Counted from the stretch's first letter, positions 26,406 to 35,623 are shown. The stretch is 48,960 nt of DNA from an uncultured Eubacteriales bacterium (GCA_934463265.1 CAKSIU010000007.1:1-48960), one strand, 5' to 3'. Notes: generated by a model not told the origin, from the sequence alone. A program made the numbers and translations.

Positions 26406-29003
26406 TTAAGACTTCGCATCATACCAAGTCTTTCCAATATTAGCATCCGCAATCAATGGAACTTTCAACTTAGCTGCGTTTTCCATTTCAAATTTCAAAA
26501 TCTCCGAGACCGCTTTAGCTTCAGCTTCTGGCGCCTCAACTATAAGTTCATCGTGCACCTGCAAAATCAACTTCGCCGCAAGCTGTTCTTCGCTCAGTCG
26601 CCGGCTAACATTAATCATCGCAATTTTAATAATATCCGCTGCAGACCCTTGTATCGGCATATTTCTAGCTACACGTTCTCCGAATGAACGCAGATTAAAA
26701 TTCGACGATGATAATTCTGGCAAATATCTTTTTCTTCCAAATATTGTCTCTGCAAATTTATTTTCTTTAGCTTTTTCTATTGTCTGATTCATATATTTTT
26801 CTACTCCAGAATAATGCGACAAATAATTGTCAATATAATTTTGCGCATTTTTTCGCAAAACACCAATATCTTTTGCCAAAGAAAACGCACTTATTCCATA
26901 AACAATTCCGAAATTTACCGCCTTCGCACGACTTCTCATAAGTGGAGTTACCATATTTTCCGGAATTTCAAAAACCTGTGATGCCGTTATCGTATGAATA
27001 TCCAAATTATTCTTAAATGCGTCAATCATATTTTTGTCGTCCGCCAGATGTGCCAAAATTCTTAATTCTATTTGAGAATAATCCGCATCAACTAAAACCC
27101 ACCCTTCTCGTGCGCAAAAATAACGTCTTAACTCCTTGCCACGCTCCGTTCTAACGGGAATATTCTGCAAATTTGGCTCCAAGGAACTTATTCTTCCAGT
27201 GCGCGTTTCAATTTGATTAAACCTCGAATGAATTCTTCCATCATCGCCAATAACTTTTAACATCCCGTCACAGTAGGTACTTTTCAATTTTGAAAGCGCT
27301 CTGTATTGCAAAATCAAGTCCACAACCGGATGAAATCCACGGATACTCTCCAGCACCTCTGCGCTTGTTGAATAGCCGCTCTTAGTCTTTTTGCCTTTCG
27401 GCAGTTGCATATCCTCAAAAAGAACCACTCCAAGCTGTTTGGGCGAGTTTATATTAAATTCTTTGCCGACAATTTTATATATTTCTCCCTGAATTTCTTG
27501 CAGTTCTTCTTGCAATTTCTCACCATAGGCTTTTATACCATTTGCGTCGACTAAAAAGCCTGTCATTTCCATCTCTGCCAAAACTTTCGCAAGAGGAATT
27601 TCTATGTTTTCAAGCAAACTTTTTTGCGTGTTGGTTTCAATTTCTGCAGTAATTTTCTCGCATAACTCGCTAAATTCTGCAACATTCTGCGCAAAATCTG
27701 AATATTCATTAAGCTCGCAATTTATGTTAATTTTGTTCACATAAAATTCTTTCATTAAAGTTTCAAAATCGTAATTCTTGCTTGACGGATTAAGCAAATA
27801 CGCCGCTAAAATCGCATCCATCTTAACGTTTCTCACACAAATATTCTGTTGCTGCATAACCTCGTAAAATGGCTTTATGTCGTACGTTCTCTTCAAAATT
27901 TTCTCGTCTTCCATAACCGACTTAACAAAATTTTTGTACTTATTTAAATCAGGCAAAATATAGACTTTACTATCCCAGTAAAACCCTAAGCTTATCGCTT
28001 GTCCGGCTTGATAATCCACTAAAAAATCAAAAGTTTTACTCGTACTTATTATTTTTTCTAAATTTTCTAAAGGCTCGTCAAAAATAACATCTACACTTTT
28101 TGCTAACGCTTTTTCAGCTTTTTTATCATCGGCTTCTTTCAAGCCCAGTTTACTCAAAAGCGAAAACATTTCGAGTTCAGAAAGCATTTTTGAAACTTCG
28201 ATTTCATTCATTTTTTGAGGAATATAATCTCTTAAATTCAAATCTATCGGCACATTTTTAACGATTGTGCCAAGATATTTACTCAAAAAAGCGTTGTCTT
28301 TGGAGGCGAGCAATTTCTTTCTGATGCCGTCTTTAACGTCAATTTCGTAGATGTTATCGTAAATATACTCGATTGAACCAAATTTTTGAATCAACTCACA
28401 CGCGCCTTTTTCACCTATTCCGGCAACGCCCGGAATGTTGTCTGAAGTGTCGCCCTGGATGGCTTTTATGTCAATCAACTGCTGGGGAGTTACCCCATAA
28501 ACGTCCTGAATTTTTTTCTCATCGTATAAAGTGACTTCTGGTTTTCCAAATTTTGTTGTTGCAATTCTTACCGAAACATTTTCTGACACCAGCTGCAAAC
28601 TATCTCTGTCTCCCGTTGCAATCACACATTCTTCGCCGGAATTTTCGCAAGCAAACGCCAAAGTGCCAAGTATGTCGTCCGCTTCGTAGCCCTCTTTTTC
28701 TACGAGCTTATACCCCATATTCAGCAGCAATTCTTTCAAAACAGGAAATTGTGCCGCAAGCTCTTCCGGCATTCCTTTTCGATTAGCTTTGTACTCGCTG
28801 TAAGCTTTGTGCCGAAACGTTGGGGCTTTCATATCAAATGCAATTGCTACCGCGTCCGGATTGATTTCTTCATTCAACTTGCTTAACATCGTCAAAAATC
28901 CGTATATAGCGTTCGTATAAAAGCCTTTTTTCGTAGTTAAAAGTTTAATTCCGTAAAAAGCCCGATTAAATATGCTATTTCCGTCTAGAACAAGTAATTT
29001 CAT
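26406..29003 (-). CDS. polA: DNA polymerase I
   Basis: An 865-residue family A polymerase for Okazaki-fragment processing and repair. The 5' nuclease domain opens LLVLDGNSIFNRAFYG and has GYEADDILGTLA and GDTSDNIPGVAGIGEKGA. The middle domain (about 310-480) is exonuclease-like but the DxE motif is replaced (DFLVDYQ), so 3'-5' proofreading is probably absent, as in many Gram-positive Pol I. Polymerase motifs are DYSQIELRILAHL (motif A), RSRAKAVNFGIVYG (motif B) and LQVHDELIVEAP (motif C). The ATG at 29003 fits TTGGAG upstream. Confidence 0.97.
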   Translation of the reverse strand: MKLLVLDGNSIFNRAFYGIKLLTTKKGFYTNAIYGFLTMLSKLNEEINPDAVAIAFDMKAPTFRHKAYSEYKANRKGMPEELAAQFPVLKELLLNMGYKLVEKEGYEADDILGTLAFACENSGEECVIATGDRDSLQLVSENVSVRIATTKFGKPEVTLYDEKKIQDVYGVTPQQLIDIKAIQGDTSDNIPGVAGIGEKGACELIQKFGSIEYIYDNIYEIDVKDGIRKKLLASKDNAFLSKYLGTIVKNVPIDLNLRDYIPQKMNEIEVSKMLSELEMFSLLSKLGLKEADDKKAEKALAKSVDVIFDEPLENLEKIISTSKTFDFLVDYQAGQAISLGFYWDSKVYILPDLNKYKNFVKSVMEDEKILKRTYDIKPFYEVMQQQNICVRNVKMDAILAAYLLNPSSKNYDFETLMKEFYVNKININCELNEYSDFAQNVAEFSELCEKITAEIETNTQKSLLENIEIPLAKVLAEMEMTGFLVDANGIKAYGEKLQEELQEIQGEIYKIVGKEFNINSPKQLGVVLFEDMQLPKGKKTKSGYSTSAEVLESIRGFHPVVDLILQYRALSKLKSTYCDGMLKVIGDDGRIHSRFNQIETRTGRISSLEPNLQNIPVRTERGKELRRYFCAREGWVLVDADYSQIELRILAHLADDKNMIDAFKNNLDIHTITASQVFEIPENMVTPLMRSRAKAVNFGIVYGISAFSLAKDIGVLRKNAQNYIDNYLSHYSGVEKYMNQTIEKAKENKFAETIFGRKRYLPELSSSNFNLRSFGERVARNMPIQGSAADIIKIAMINVSRRLSEEQLAAKLILQVHDELIVEAPEAEAKAVSEILKFEMENAAKLKVPLIADANIGKTWYDAKS

Positions 29004-29149
29004 CGATAACACTCCAAAAAATTTATAAAATTATTATATCACACTTCGTCGAAGAAATCAGCCTGTATTTATTAATGTCGTGGACTTTTCGGCAAAAATA
29101 TGATAAAATTGATATGCAAATTCACTTAACTTAATTGGAGGAATTTATA

Positions 29150-30112
29150 TTGAAAATCGGAAACGTTGAAATAAACGGTTCTGTCGCGCTGGCGCCCATG
29201 GCCGGTGTTGCCGATAAAGCTTTTCGAGAACTTTGCATAAAATTTGGCGCTAGCTACGTTATAAGTGAAATGGTAAGCTCTCGCGGAATTTCTTTTTCTA
29301 ATGAAAAAACTATTAATTTACTGCAACTTTCTGAAAACGAACATCCTTGCGCTATCCAAATTTTCGGCGATAATCCCGAAATAATGGCTCGCGCTGCAGT
29401 TTTTGCATTAAAATATAAACCCGACATTATTGACATAAATATGGGGTGTCCTGCACCTAAAGTGAACAAAAGTGGTGGCGGCTCTGTTTTGATGAAAACT
29501 CCGGAGCTTTGCGGAAAAATCGTAAGTGCTGTCAAAAAAGCTGTAAATGTTCCCGTTACCGTGAAAATTCGAAAAGGCTGGGACGAAAACAGCATAAATG
29601 CGCCATTAATTGCAAAAATTTGTGAAAACGCCGGTGCCAACGCGATTACTATTCATGGAAGAACCCGAGAACAAATGTATAAACCGAATGTTGATATTAA
29701 TATTATTGAAAAAGTAAAAAATTCTGTCAAAATTCCGGTTATCGGCAATGGCGATATTTCTTGCGGTCTAGACGCTTATAATATGCTCGAAAAAACAGGT
29801 TGTGATATGGTTATGGTCGGACGTGCTGCTTTAGGGAATCCCTGGATATTTTCGGAAATTAATCAATTTTTAAATTCAAAAACCAACTATAAAACGCCAA
29901 ACATTGAGGAAAAATTAAAAATTATGCTTTTTCACGTTAATTCTATATGTGAAAACGACGGCGAAAAACACGGTATTATGAAGGCTAGAAGGCATATTAC
30001 TTTCTACATTAAGGGAATTCCCGGCGCGGCTGCGTTTAGAAATAAGGCCTGTAAAATCGAAACTTTCGCTCAACTGCAAAGTCTTTCCCACGAAATTTTA
30101 CATAGCAATTAA
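29150..30112 (+). CDS. dusB: tRNA-dihydrouridine synthase DusB
   Basis: A 320-residue FMN enzyme that reduces uridines in the tRNA D-loop. The TIM-barrel start LAPMAGVADKAFRELC, the catalytic DINMGCPAPKVNKSGGGSVL (Cys in GCP), TIHGRTREQMY and PVIGNGDI are all conserved. The TTG at 29150 is chosen because GGAGG lies 8 bases upstream; an in-frame TTG at 29135 lies before that site. It is divergent from polA. The DusB subgroup is assigned from its Firmicute type and motifs. Confidence 0.94.
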   Translation: MKIGNVEINGSVALAPMAGVADKAFRELCIKFGASYVISEMVSSRGISFSNEKTINLLQLSENEHPCAIQIFGDNPEIMARAAVFALKYKPDIIDINMGCPAPKVNKSGGGSVLMKTPELCGKIVSAVKKAVNVPVTVKIRKGWDENSINAPLIAKICENAGANAITIHGRTREQMYKPNVDINIIEKVKNSVKIPVIGNGDISCGLDAYNMLEKTGCDMVMVGRAALGNPWIFSEINQFLNSKTNYKTPNIEEKLKIMLFHVNSICENDGEKHGIMKARRHITFYIKGIPGAAAFRNKACKIETFAQLQSLSHEILHSN

Positions 30113-30156
30113 CAAAAAAATTATCTTCACACAAAATATTTCTGAGGTGAAAATTA

Positions 30157-30573
30157 ATGGTTATTGAAAGTCAAGAGAACTTAAATGATGAATTAAGGAC
30201 GAAATTGGACAATGAGTTTGAAAACTATGCAAGGATTAATAATTTAAAATGTAATTACAAGACATTTAATTTTATAGCAAAAGAAAATAACACAATAGTT
30301 GGTATTTTAACTGGTCATTCTCTTTATGACGAAATTTTCATTGATAATCTTATTGTCTTTGACGGGTGGCGACAGCAAGGTATTGGAACTGCACTTGTAA
30401 AACAAGTCGAAAATTCTTATTTTAATAAAAATTTTAAATGCATTAGTTTAGTTTCGCATGAGTTTTTGGCTCCAATTTTTTATAAAAAGTTAGGGTTTAC
30501 TCTTGAATTTACAAGGAAAAACACAGAAAATCCTAAATTGACTAAGTATTTTTTCATAAAATATTTTTCTTAA
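30157..30573 (+). CDS. GNAT-family N-acetyltransferase
   Basis: A 138-residue single-domain acetyltransferase. Motif A with the acetyl-CoA loop is GWRQQGIGTALVKQVE (near residue 70), and the end has the FYKKLGFTLEF motif B. AGGTG precedes the ATG. It follows dusB by 45 bases, perhaps co-transcribed. Substrate unknown; the family acts on small molecules, antibiotics or protein N-termini. Confidence 0.8.
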   Translation: MVIESQENLNDELRTKLDNEFENYARINNLKCNYKTFNFIAKENNTIVGILTGHSLYDEIFIDNLIVFDGWRQQGIGTALVKQVENSYFNKNFKCISLVSHEFLAPIFYKKLGFTLEFTRKNTENPKLTKYFFIKYFS

Positions 30574-30671
30574 AACTTGTAACCAACGATAAAGCCTTTC
30601 GGATGAAATTTTAACTACATTTTATAAAAATAATAAATAAACTTATAATGAATTTATTTTTGGAGGAAATT

Positions 30672-31514
30672 ATGAAAAAAATTGCTATAATCACTGATTC
30701 TGCCGGAGATTTATCCGCTAGCTTTGCAAAAAAACATAATATAAAAGTAATTCCACTTAGAATCTGTTTTTCTGATAGGGAATTTCTCGATGGAGTTAAT
30801 ATTCGCAGTAGTGAAATTTATCAATTTATGGACAAAGAAATTCCAAAATCATCACTACCTTATCGCAATGACATAATTGCTGCTTTTGAACAGGCCAAAA
30901 ACGAAGGCTACACCGATGCAATTTATATAGGAGTTTCTTCTGGTTTGTCGGGAACATTTAATTCTGTGCGTTTGGTTGCAAATGAATTTGAAGGCTTAAA
31001 TATTCACTGTTTCGATTCAAAAACTTTATCATGTGCGCAAAATATGCTGATTTTAGCCGCAATTACTGCGCTTAAAACTACCGATAATGTTCAAGAAATT
31101 CTTAATAAGCTCCAGGAAATTCGCAAAAAAATGATTGCTATGTTCTGCGTCCGCGACCTTACATATTTAATTAAAGGCGGTCGTATCGGAAAAGTTGCCG
31201 GAACCGTTGGCACTTTATTAAAAATATGTCCGGTAATAAAAGTCAACGATGATGGTATATACGAAACCGCCGCTAAAACTATCGGATTTAATCGCGCCAT
31301 AGAGGCTCTTATAAATGAATTCAAGACTCGCTTTGCGAATGTTGAAATCGCTATTTCACTGACTTATTCTTCCAACAAAGAAATTGCAGAGAAAATAAAA
31401 TCCGAAATAAAAAAACATTGTAAAGTTAAATCTTGTGAAATTAACCCAGTCACTGCTGTTTTGGGTGTGCATACCGGCCCGGATATGGCAGGAATCGCTG
31501 CTTACGAGATTTAA
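30672..31514 (+). CDS. DegV family fatty-acid-binding protein
   Basis: A 280-residue DegV-fold protein: KIAIITDSAGDLS at the start, PLRICFSDREFLDG, SLPYRNDIIAAFEQA, VSSGLSGTFNS and the C-terminal VLGVHTGPDMAGIA. In characterised systems DegV proteins (FakB) hold a fatty acid for phosphorylation by FakA; a FakA homologue is encoded at 12722, so this is a candidate partner. The second M (30672) is selected because GGAGG is just upstream. A strong terminator follows. Confidence 0.9.
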   Translation: MKKIAIITDSAGDLSASFAKKHNIKVIPLRICFSDREFLDGVNIRSSEIYQFMDKEIPKSSLPYRNDIIAAFEQAKNEGYTDAIYIGVSSGLSGTFNSVRLVANEFEGLNIHCFDSKTLSCAQNMLILAAITALKTTDNVQEILNKLQEIRKKMIAMFCVRDLTYLIKGGRIGKVAGTVGTLLKICPVIKVNDDGIYETAAKTIGFNRAIEALINEFKTRFANVEIAISLTYSSNKEIAEKIKSEIKKHCKVKSCEINPVTAVLGVHTGPDMAGIAAYEI

Positions 31515-31604
31515 TTACCACTTAATAGAATTTAAATTATTTTTTATTTTTCTAAAAGTGAAATTTTTTAAAACGGTTTTCGTAAAAAACACCCACAAAA
31601 TCAA

Positions 31605-31636
31605 AGGGAGTACTAATTGAGTACTCCCCTTTTTAT
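31605..31636 (+). terminator. Bidirectional terminator between degV and merR
   Basis: A perfect stem of AGGGAGTACT (31605-31614) with AGTACTCCCCT (31620-31630), a 5-base loop and a T run on the plus strand; A residues before the stem give a T run on the minus strand. It serves the two convergent genes. Confidence 0.85.
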
Positions 31637-32370
31637 TTGTTTTCACAATAATATCTTATAGCTTCCGAAATAAATTTAGTCAGTCCGGCCCTATGTCTGT
31701 CAATATTCTTTTTAAACCTCTCGTCCTGAACATACATCTGCCCTAAACCCGCTAGAATTTCATTTGTACACTCATAAAAATTTTTTGTAATATAATTTTT
31801 CCACGTTTCAACAAGAATTTGCGCTTCTTGACTAGACGGTTCTTTGTCCATAACTCCAGCAAATTGCTCGAAAATATCTAGCATTTCACGGTTTACGATG
31901 TCCCACTGGCTGTCACTATATTCCGAAGTTTTTTTCTGATATTCCGAAAACGCTTCTGTCTCTTTATAAAGTTCTTTTGCCTCGTTTTCATAAATTTTTT
32001 GACATCTTTTCACCTCAGAAACATCGAATTCAGTAAAGCTCATACACTTTTCTCCTCTCAAATTTTTGTTTATCAACGCTAAAATCTTATTCAGCCGGTC
32101 TCTTTTTAGAGTAATCAGCTTCTTATGTTTTTTCAGCATCGATATTCTATCAAAATTTGGATTTTCTAAAACAGATTTTATCTGTTTCAAGGGCACATCA
32201 AGCTCTTTAAAAAACAAAATTTGCTGCAAAACTTCTAAAGCTTCATCGTCATAAAGCCTGCAGCCGGCCTCAGAAATTTCTGATGGTTTTAACAGCCCCA
32301 CCTCGTCATAATAACGTAATGCGCGCGTAGTGAGCCCGGTTAATTCTGCAATTTCGTTTATCTTTTTCAT
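31633..32370 (-). CDS. MerR family regulator with TipAS-like C-terminal domain
   Basis: A 245-residue activator. The N-terminal MerR helix-turn-helix (INEIAELTGLTTRALRYYD, residues 3-21, then LYDDEALEVLQQILFFKELD) is followed by a dimerising coiled coil (about 75-115) and a TipAS-like antibiotic-recognition region (about 125-245: EAKELYKETEAFSEYQKK, then FAGVMDKEP and RHRAGLTKFISEAIRYY). TipA-type proteins bind thiopeptides or other ligands and activate their own promoter. The start at 32370 follows GAAAGGAGG. A 19-bp-spacer promoter containing a dyad lies just upstream, so it is probably autoregulated. No drug exporter is adjacent. Confidence 0.88.
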   Translation of the reverse strand: MKKINEIAELTGLTTRALRYYDEVGLLKPSEISEAGCRLYDDEALEVLQQILFFKELDVPLKQIKSVLENPNFDRISMLKKHKKLITLKRDRLNKILALINKNLRGEKCMSFTEFDVSEVKRCQKIYENEAKELYKETEAFSEYQKKTSEYSDSQWDIVNREMLDIFEQFAGVMDKEPSSQEAQILVETWKNYITKNFYECTNEILAGLGQMYVQDERFKKNIDRHRAGLTKFISEAIRYYCENK

Positions 32371-32394
32371 GAAAATCCTCCTTTCGATATTCAT

Positions 32395-32426
32395 ATTGTA
32401 TCAGTTGACGTAACGTTAATGTCAAC
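32395..32426 (-). promoter_or_regulatory. MerR-type promoter and operator (19-bp spacer)
   Basis: On the minus strand: -35 TTGACA (32420-32425), an unusually long 19-bp spacer and -10 TACAAT (32395-32400). The -35 and most of the spacer form a dyad, GTTGAC at 32404-32409 and GTCAAC at 32421-32426. Overlong spacers with a central palindrome are the hallmark of promoters activated by MerR-family DNA distortion. Confidence 0.8.
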
Positions 32427-32461
32427 AGCAAATTAAAAATTTTTTCAAAAAATTTTTAGAA

Positions 32462-32495
32462 ACGAACAAGGCGCCCCGAAGGACGCCCTGTTCGT
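32462..32495 (-). terminator. Terminator of tRNA-Arg
   Basis: ACGAACA...GGCG pairs with CGCC...TGTTCGT; on the minus strand the loop reads C-TTCG-G, a stable tetraloop, and a T-rich tract follows. It lies about 45 bases after the tRNA 3' end. Confidence 0.65.
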
Positions 32496-32539
32496 ATTTA
32501 ATTAAAAAGAAAAGGAATTAAAAAATTTATAGACGTACG

Positions 32540-32616
32540 TGGCGCGCCAGAAGGGATTCGAACCCCTGACCTTTTGGTTCGTAGCCAAACACTCTATCCA
32601 ACTGAGCTACTGGCGC
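32540..32616 (-). tRNA. tRNA-Arg (anticodon ACG)
   Basis: A complete cloverleaf on the minus strand: acceptor GCGCCAG/CTGGCGC, D arm AGCTC...GAGT, anticodon stem TTTGG/CCAAA around the loop CTACGAA (anticodon ACG), T arm with GGTTCGAATCC, and an encoded CCA end. A ACG anticodon is deaminated to ICG and reads CGU, CGC and CGA. Confidence 0.97.
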
Positions 32617-32631
32617 ATACCTTTTAAATTT

Positions 32632-32660
32632 ATATTATCACAAGCACGCAGAGATGTCAA
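32632..32660 (-). promoter_or_regulatory. Promoter of tRNA-Arg
   Basis: Minus strand: -35 TTGACA (32655-32660), 17-bp spacer, -10 TAATAT (32632-32637), ending 15 bases before the tRNA. Confidence 0.75.
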
Positions 32661-32800
32661 GCCAACTAATTAAATTTCATACGATTATTTAAATTTTCGA
32701 AATAAGAAACAAGAAAAATATAAAAAAACACTATTACATTTCGTAAAATAATTGAAATTAATCCAAAAAACGCCAAATATGTAACTTAAAATCGCAAATT

Positions 32801-33634
32801 TCAAAAATTAAACACTGCAAAGTACAACAAAACTATTATTCCCAAAATTATCCTATAATATCCAAAAGCTTTAAAATCATGCTTTTTTATGTAGTTCATC
32901 AAAAATTTTATGGCCCAAACCGACACAAAAAATGCCGATACCATTCCAAAAACTAAAATTAATAATTCCGTAATAGAAAAATTCAGTCCTACTTTTAAGA
33001 TGTATTTTAAGAATTTAAAGCCACTCGCACCAAACATTACCGGAATTGCAAGAAAAAATGAATATTCCGCAGCAACACTTCTTGAAGCTCCCAATATGCT
33101 TGCTCCGATTATTGTTGCACCAGAACGCGACGTGCCTGGAACCAGCGCTAAAACTTGAAAAATTCCTATTAAAAACGCGGTTTTATAGTCTAATTTGCTC
33201 AGTTTATTCACCGGATGACTTTTTTTCTGATTCTCTACTATTATGAACAAAAATCCGTATAAAATCAGCATTAAGGCCACAGTCTTCGGGCTGTATAACT
33301 TTTCGTGAATAAAATCGTCGAACAAAAAGCCTATTATCGCTGCGGGTATGCATCCTACTGCCACTTTTAGCCACAAAGAAAAAGTGTCTTTTCTTTCCGG
33401 CTCGCTTTTTTTCTTCGAAAACGGGTTTAACTTGTTGAAATACAGATATATTACCGCCAAAATTGAGCCTAGTTGTATCACAACCAAAAACATATCTAAA
33501 AATGACTTCGTTACGTTCAATTTTATGAATTCGTCCAGCAAAATCATGTGCCCGGTGCTGCTTATCGGCAACCACTCCGTTACCCCCTGCACTATGCCTA
33601 TTATTACCGATTTTATTATCTCTATTAAATTCAC
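32801..33634 (-). CDS. uppP: Undecaprenyl-diphosphate phosphatase UppP (BacA family)
   Basis: A 277-residue membrane phosphatase that recycles the undecaprenyl carrier for wall synthesis; overproduction gives bacitracin resistance. The two family motifs are EWLPISSTGHMILLDEF (near 26) and LALVPGTSRSGATIIGASIL (near 165). The GTG at 33634 is chosen: it gives the standard N-terminus MNLIEIIKSVIIGIVQGVTE and lies after GGGGAAA. The frame stays open upstream to 33733 but would then run through a GC-rich hairpin, so that extension is rejected. Confidence 0.95.
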   Translation of the reverse strand: MNLIEIIKSVIIGIVQGVTEWLPISSTGHMILLDEFIKLNVTKSFLDMFLVVIQLGSILAVIYLYFNKLNPFSKKKSEPERKDTFSLWLKVAVGCIPAAIIGFLFDDFIHEKLYSPKTVALMLILYGFLFIIVENQKKSHPVNKLSKLDYKTAFLIGIFQVLALVPGTSRSGATIIGASILGASRSVAAEYSFFLAIPVMFGASGFKFLKYILKVGLNFSITELLILVFGMVSAFFVSVWAIKFLMNYIKKHDFKAFGYYRIILGIIVLLYFAVFNF

Positions 33635-33660
33635 AAATATTTCCCCTTTATATAATCTTA

Positions 33661-33710
33661 GCGCGGTGGCCAGCGTGAAAAATAGTATTTTTCGCGCCCG
33701 GGCCACCATA
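33661..33710 (-). repeat. GC-rich palindromic element, copy 3
   Basis: GGTGGCC (33665-33671) pairs with GGCCACC (33701-33707) and an inner GCGTGAAAAA pairs with TTTTTCGCGC, making a long hairpin just upstream of uppP. Its ends resemble the elements at 16461 and 37583 (GCGCGGTGG compared with GCGCGGCGG). Confidence 0.6.
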
Positions 33711-33851
33711 TATATATTTAGATTATCTTCCATTTTTTACAATAAGTCAAGACAAAAATCAAATTCACCCGCAAAATAATCGATTGCAGAAGCGGCAAAA
33801 AAGAATTATACTAAAAAACGACAAACTACGTAATACGAAAGGGGTTCAAGT

Positions 33852-34544
33852 ATGACCTACTCACCAGACGTTGACAAAATGTGTAAAATAAAGCAAGGCC
33901 CAAACCACGGTCCAGCACCAATTCCAGAAGAAGGTGCATGGGTAAAATCCTATCAAATAGGCGATATTTCTGGGTTTTCGCATGGAATCGGTTGGTGTGC
34001 ACCTCAGCAAGGAGCTTGCAAATTAACATTAAATGTAAAAGACGGCATAATTGAAGAAGCGCTAGTGGAAACCATTGGCTGTTCAGGAATGACTCATTCT
34101 GCGGCGATGGCTGCCGAAATTTTGCCTGGAAAAACTCTTCTTGAAGCGCTGAATACCGACCTTGTTTGCGATGCGATAAACGTGGCTATGCGAGAAATTT
34201 TCAAACAGATGGCTTATGGCAGAACGCAAACTGCATTCTCCGAAAATGGCTTGCCAATCGGCGCCGGACTTAAGGATTTAGGCCAAGGACTTCGCTCTCA
34301 AGTTGGCACGATGTACAGCACAAAAATTAAAGGCGTCCGATATATGGAAATGGCCGAGGGCTACATATTATCGCTGGCACTGAATGCCGACGACGAGGTC
34401 TGCGGGTACAAATTTGTAAAAGTTGGCAAAATGCTCGAAGATATTCGAAACGGAATCGCTCCAAATGAGGCTTTTACGCAAAATATCGGCACTTATGGAC
34501 AATTTGAAAATGCCGCAAAATACATTGACCCGCGAAACGAATAA
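33852..34544 (+). CDS. NifU/IscU-like iron-sulfur scaffold homologue paired with GGGtGRT protein
   Basis: A 230-residue protein whose central part resembles the NifU/IscU scaffold fold: HGIGWCAPQQGACKLTLNVKDG then VETIGCSGMTHSAAMAAEIL, where Cys49, Cys56 and Cys77 could hold a cluster. The usual IscU chaperone motif is not obvious. AAAGGGG lies before the ATG. It is followed 12 bases later by a GGGtGRT gene, a pairing conserved in anaerobic Firmicutes but without known function. I infer an iron-sulfur-related role only from the cysteines and fold resemblance. Confidence 0.75.
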   Translation: MTYSPDVDKMCKIKQGPNHGPAPIPEEGAWVKSYQIGDISGFSHGIGWCAPQQGACKLTLNVKDGIIEEALVETIGCSGMTHSAAMAAEILPGKTLLEALNTDLVCDAINVAMREIFKQMAYGRTQTAFSENGLPIGAGLKDLGQGLRSQVGTMYSTKIKGVRYMEMAEGYILSLALNADDEVCGYKFVKVGKMLEDIRNGIAPNEAFTQNIGTYGQFENAAKYIDPRNE

Positions 34545-34556
34545 AGGAGAAAAATC

Positions 34557-35579
34557 ATGAATAATCTTATCAAATTTGAAGAGAAAGAACGTCGTATCGC
34601 AAAAATTAACGCATGTCTCGAAAAATACGGAATAAATTCTCTTGAAAATGCGCAAAATATCTGCGAAAGTCATGGAATTGACGTTTTTTCTATCGTAAAA
34701 GGAGTTCAGCCAATCGCTTTTGAAAATGCCTGTTGGGCTTACATTCTGGGCTGCTCTATTGCCATAAAAAATGCTGCTAAAACCGCATCTGAGGCCGCAA
34801 AATTAATCGGTATCGGTCTTGAGGCCTTTTGTATTCCAGGTTCTGTTGCAGAGCAGCGACAAGTCGGTCTAGGTCACGGAAATCTAGCCGCCATGCTACT
34901 TCGCGACGAAACTCAATGCTTTGCTTTTCTCGCCGGACATGAATCTTTTGCCGCGGCAGAAGGCGCTATCGGAATTGCTAAAACCGCTAACAAAGCCCGC
35001 AAAAAGCCTCTTCGCGTAATTTTAAACGGGCTTGGAAAAGATGCCGCGTACATAATTTCTCGAATTAACGGATTTACTTATGTGAAAACCAGTTTTAGCC
35101 ATTTTTCTAACACGTTAAATATCGTCGAAGAAAAAGCTTTTTCCGCCGGTGAACGCGCTATAATCCGGTGTTTTGGCGCTGATGATGTTCTTGAGGGCGT
35201 TGCAATTTTACAGCACGAAAATGTCGACGTATCAATTACTGGAAACTCAACAAACCCAACTCGTTTTCAACATCTTGTTGCCGGAACTTACAAAAAATGG
35301 GCTATCGAAAATGGCAAAAGTTACTTTTCTGTCGCTTCCGGTGGCGGAACAGGACGCACGCTTCATCCGGACAATGTCGCTGCCGGACCGGCTTCCTACG
35401 GATTAACCGATTCTATGGGCCGTATGCACAGCGATGCTCAATTTGCTGGCTCGTCATCTGTTCCTGCTCACGTCGAAATGATGGGTTTTATCGGCATGGG
35501 AAATAACCCTATGGTTGGCGCTACAGTTGCTTGTTCTGTCGCTGTTTTCGAAGCTATCAACTCCTGCTCCAGTTTTTAA
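34557..35579 (+). CDS. GGGtGRT family protein of unknown function
   Basis: A 340-residue protein of the GGGtGRT family, named after the motif seen here as SVASGGGTGRTLHPDN (near residue 260). Other conserved segments are AEQRQVGLGHGNLAAML, FLAGHESFAAAEGAIGIAK and the Gly-rich C-terminus MMGFIGMGNNPMVGATVACS. AAAGGAG precedes the ATG. It is always or often found beside the NifU-like gene preceding it here, so the two probably act together. The reaction is unknown. Gly-rich loops suggest nucleotide or phosphate binding, which is inference. Confidence 0.85.
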   Translation: MNNLIKFEEKERRIAKINACLEKYGINSLENAQNICESHGIDVFSIVKGVQPIAFENACWAYILGCSIAIKNAAKTASEAAKLIGIGLEAFCIPGSVAEQRQVGLGHGNLAAMLLRDETQCFAFLAGHESFAAAEGAIGIAKTANKARKKPLRVILNGLGKDAAYIISRINGFTYVKTSFSHFSNTLNIVEEKAFSAGERAIIRCFGADDVLEGVAILQHENVDVSITGNSTNPTRFQHLVAGTYKKWAIENGKSYFSVASGGGTGRTLHPDNVAAGPASYGLTDSMGRMHSDAQFAGSSSVPAHVEMMGFIGMGNNPMVGATVACSVAVFEAINSCSSF

Positions 35580-35585
35580 ATTTTC

Positions 35586-35614
35586 TTTACTTTTTTCACT
35601 TTTTGTACTATAAT
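35586..35614 (+). promoter_or_regulatory. Promoter of the TPP riboswitch/thiXYZ operon
   Basis: -35 TTTACT (35586-35591), 17-bp spacer and perfect -10 TATAAT (35609-35614), ten bases before the aptamer. Confidence 0.6.
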
Positions 35615-35623
35615 TTTTCAAAA

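Noticed and set aside
33635..33733. N-terminal extension of UppP to 33733
   Set aside because: The extension runs through a GC-rich hairpin and lacks UppP homology; the GTG at 33634 gives the standard family N-terminus with a ribosome site.
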